This document shows, in pieces, positions 40,322 through 40,400 of a DNA stretch of 40,400 nt. The position numbers were made by a program, and so were the translations under genes. Each line of letters opens with the position of its first letter. The first letter of the stretch is position 1. Below the pieces are notes generated by a model that had not been told where the DNA came from, made no database searches, and saw only the letters and a program-made list of their open reading frames with translations. This stretch comes from JAADGZ01 sp964596835 (GTDB lineage: Bacteria; Pseudomonadota; Gammaproteobacteria; UBA6429; Thiohalophilaceae): NCBI GenBank assembly GCA_964596835.1, contig CAZQVV010000015.1, positions 1 to 40,400 of the forward strand. The letters run 5' to 3'.

Positions 40322-40400
40322 CCATTCAACCTCTGGAGGGGATTCCCTCGTTCGCTTGTCCAGGATAGTTTATACGCTGGTCAAACTCTGAACAGTATAT

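Noticed and set aside
1..40400. CRISPR array to accompany the Cas6-like gene
   Set aside because: No regularly spaced direct repeats of 25-40 bases were seen; all repeats found are palindromic or MITE-like.
1..40400. tRNA or rRNA genes
   Set aside because: I saw no cloverleaf-like segments or rRNA signatures in the intergenic regions, although short structured RNAs cannot be excluded by eye.

Overview
The window looks like a chromosome segment of a chemolithotrophic, sulfur-oxidising gammaproteobacterium. The evidence is a complete reverse-type dissimilatory sulfite reductase cluster (dsrABEFHCMKLJOPNR, including dsrEFH and dsrL, which mark the oxidative pathway) and a housekeeping block in the gammaproteobacterial order truA-trpF-trpB-trpA-accD-folC-dedD-cvpA-purF. 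Two PEP-CTERM proteins fit an environmental, exopolysaccharide-forming lifestyle. No photosynthesis genes are visible, and I cannot name the genus.

Layout. Positions 1-2180 hold a glutaredoxin, a Sel1-repeat protein, a small basic/acidic protein of unknown function and repeat elements. Positions 2180-7095 hold a mostly leftward set of dsr-associated accessory genes: two unknown proteins, two small proteins, a DsrC paralogue with no cysteines, an orphan Cas6/Cmx6-like RNA endoribonuclease homologue and a TauD-type dioxygenase. These are divergent from the dsr operon, with a 421-base control region between them. Positions 7517-20255 are the dsr operon. It is followed by a transposable repeat, a NarX-type kinase, a NarL-type regulator and a rhodanese (20606-23449), closed by a strong terminator. 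Positions 23483-28325 are a leftward mercury-resistance operon (merT-merP-merB-merA) extended by a thioredoxin-like protein, a Cys-Cys membrane protein and a methyltransferase. It has a clear MerR-type promoter but no merR in view. Positions 29149-37313 are the purF...trpF housekeeping block, 37482-38786 two PEP-CTERM proteins, and 39542-40321 truA.

How the genes work together. DsrEFH and DsrC relay sulfane sulfur. DsrAB oxidises it to sulfite, DsrL links this to NAD(P), and DsrMKJOP passes electrons and the DsrC redox cycle across the membrane. DsrN makes the amidated sirohaem and DsrR acts as an A-type carrier-like factor. The kinase/regulator pair and rhodanese are plausible control and sulfur-handling partners, and a NarL-like 7-2-7 sequence lies upstream of dsrA.

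The most unusual features are these: the Cas6-like gene sharing an apparent operon with a cysteine-free DsrC homologue, without any CRISPR array or other cas gene in view; three copies of a 226-234 bp non-autonomous element with GTAA ends and perfect 8-bp target duplications (IS66-like), two of them about 98 % identical by eye; the translationally coupled merA-thioredoxin-membrane protein set; and a Glu in place of the usual catalytic Asp60 of TrpA.
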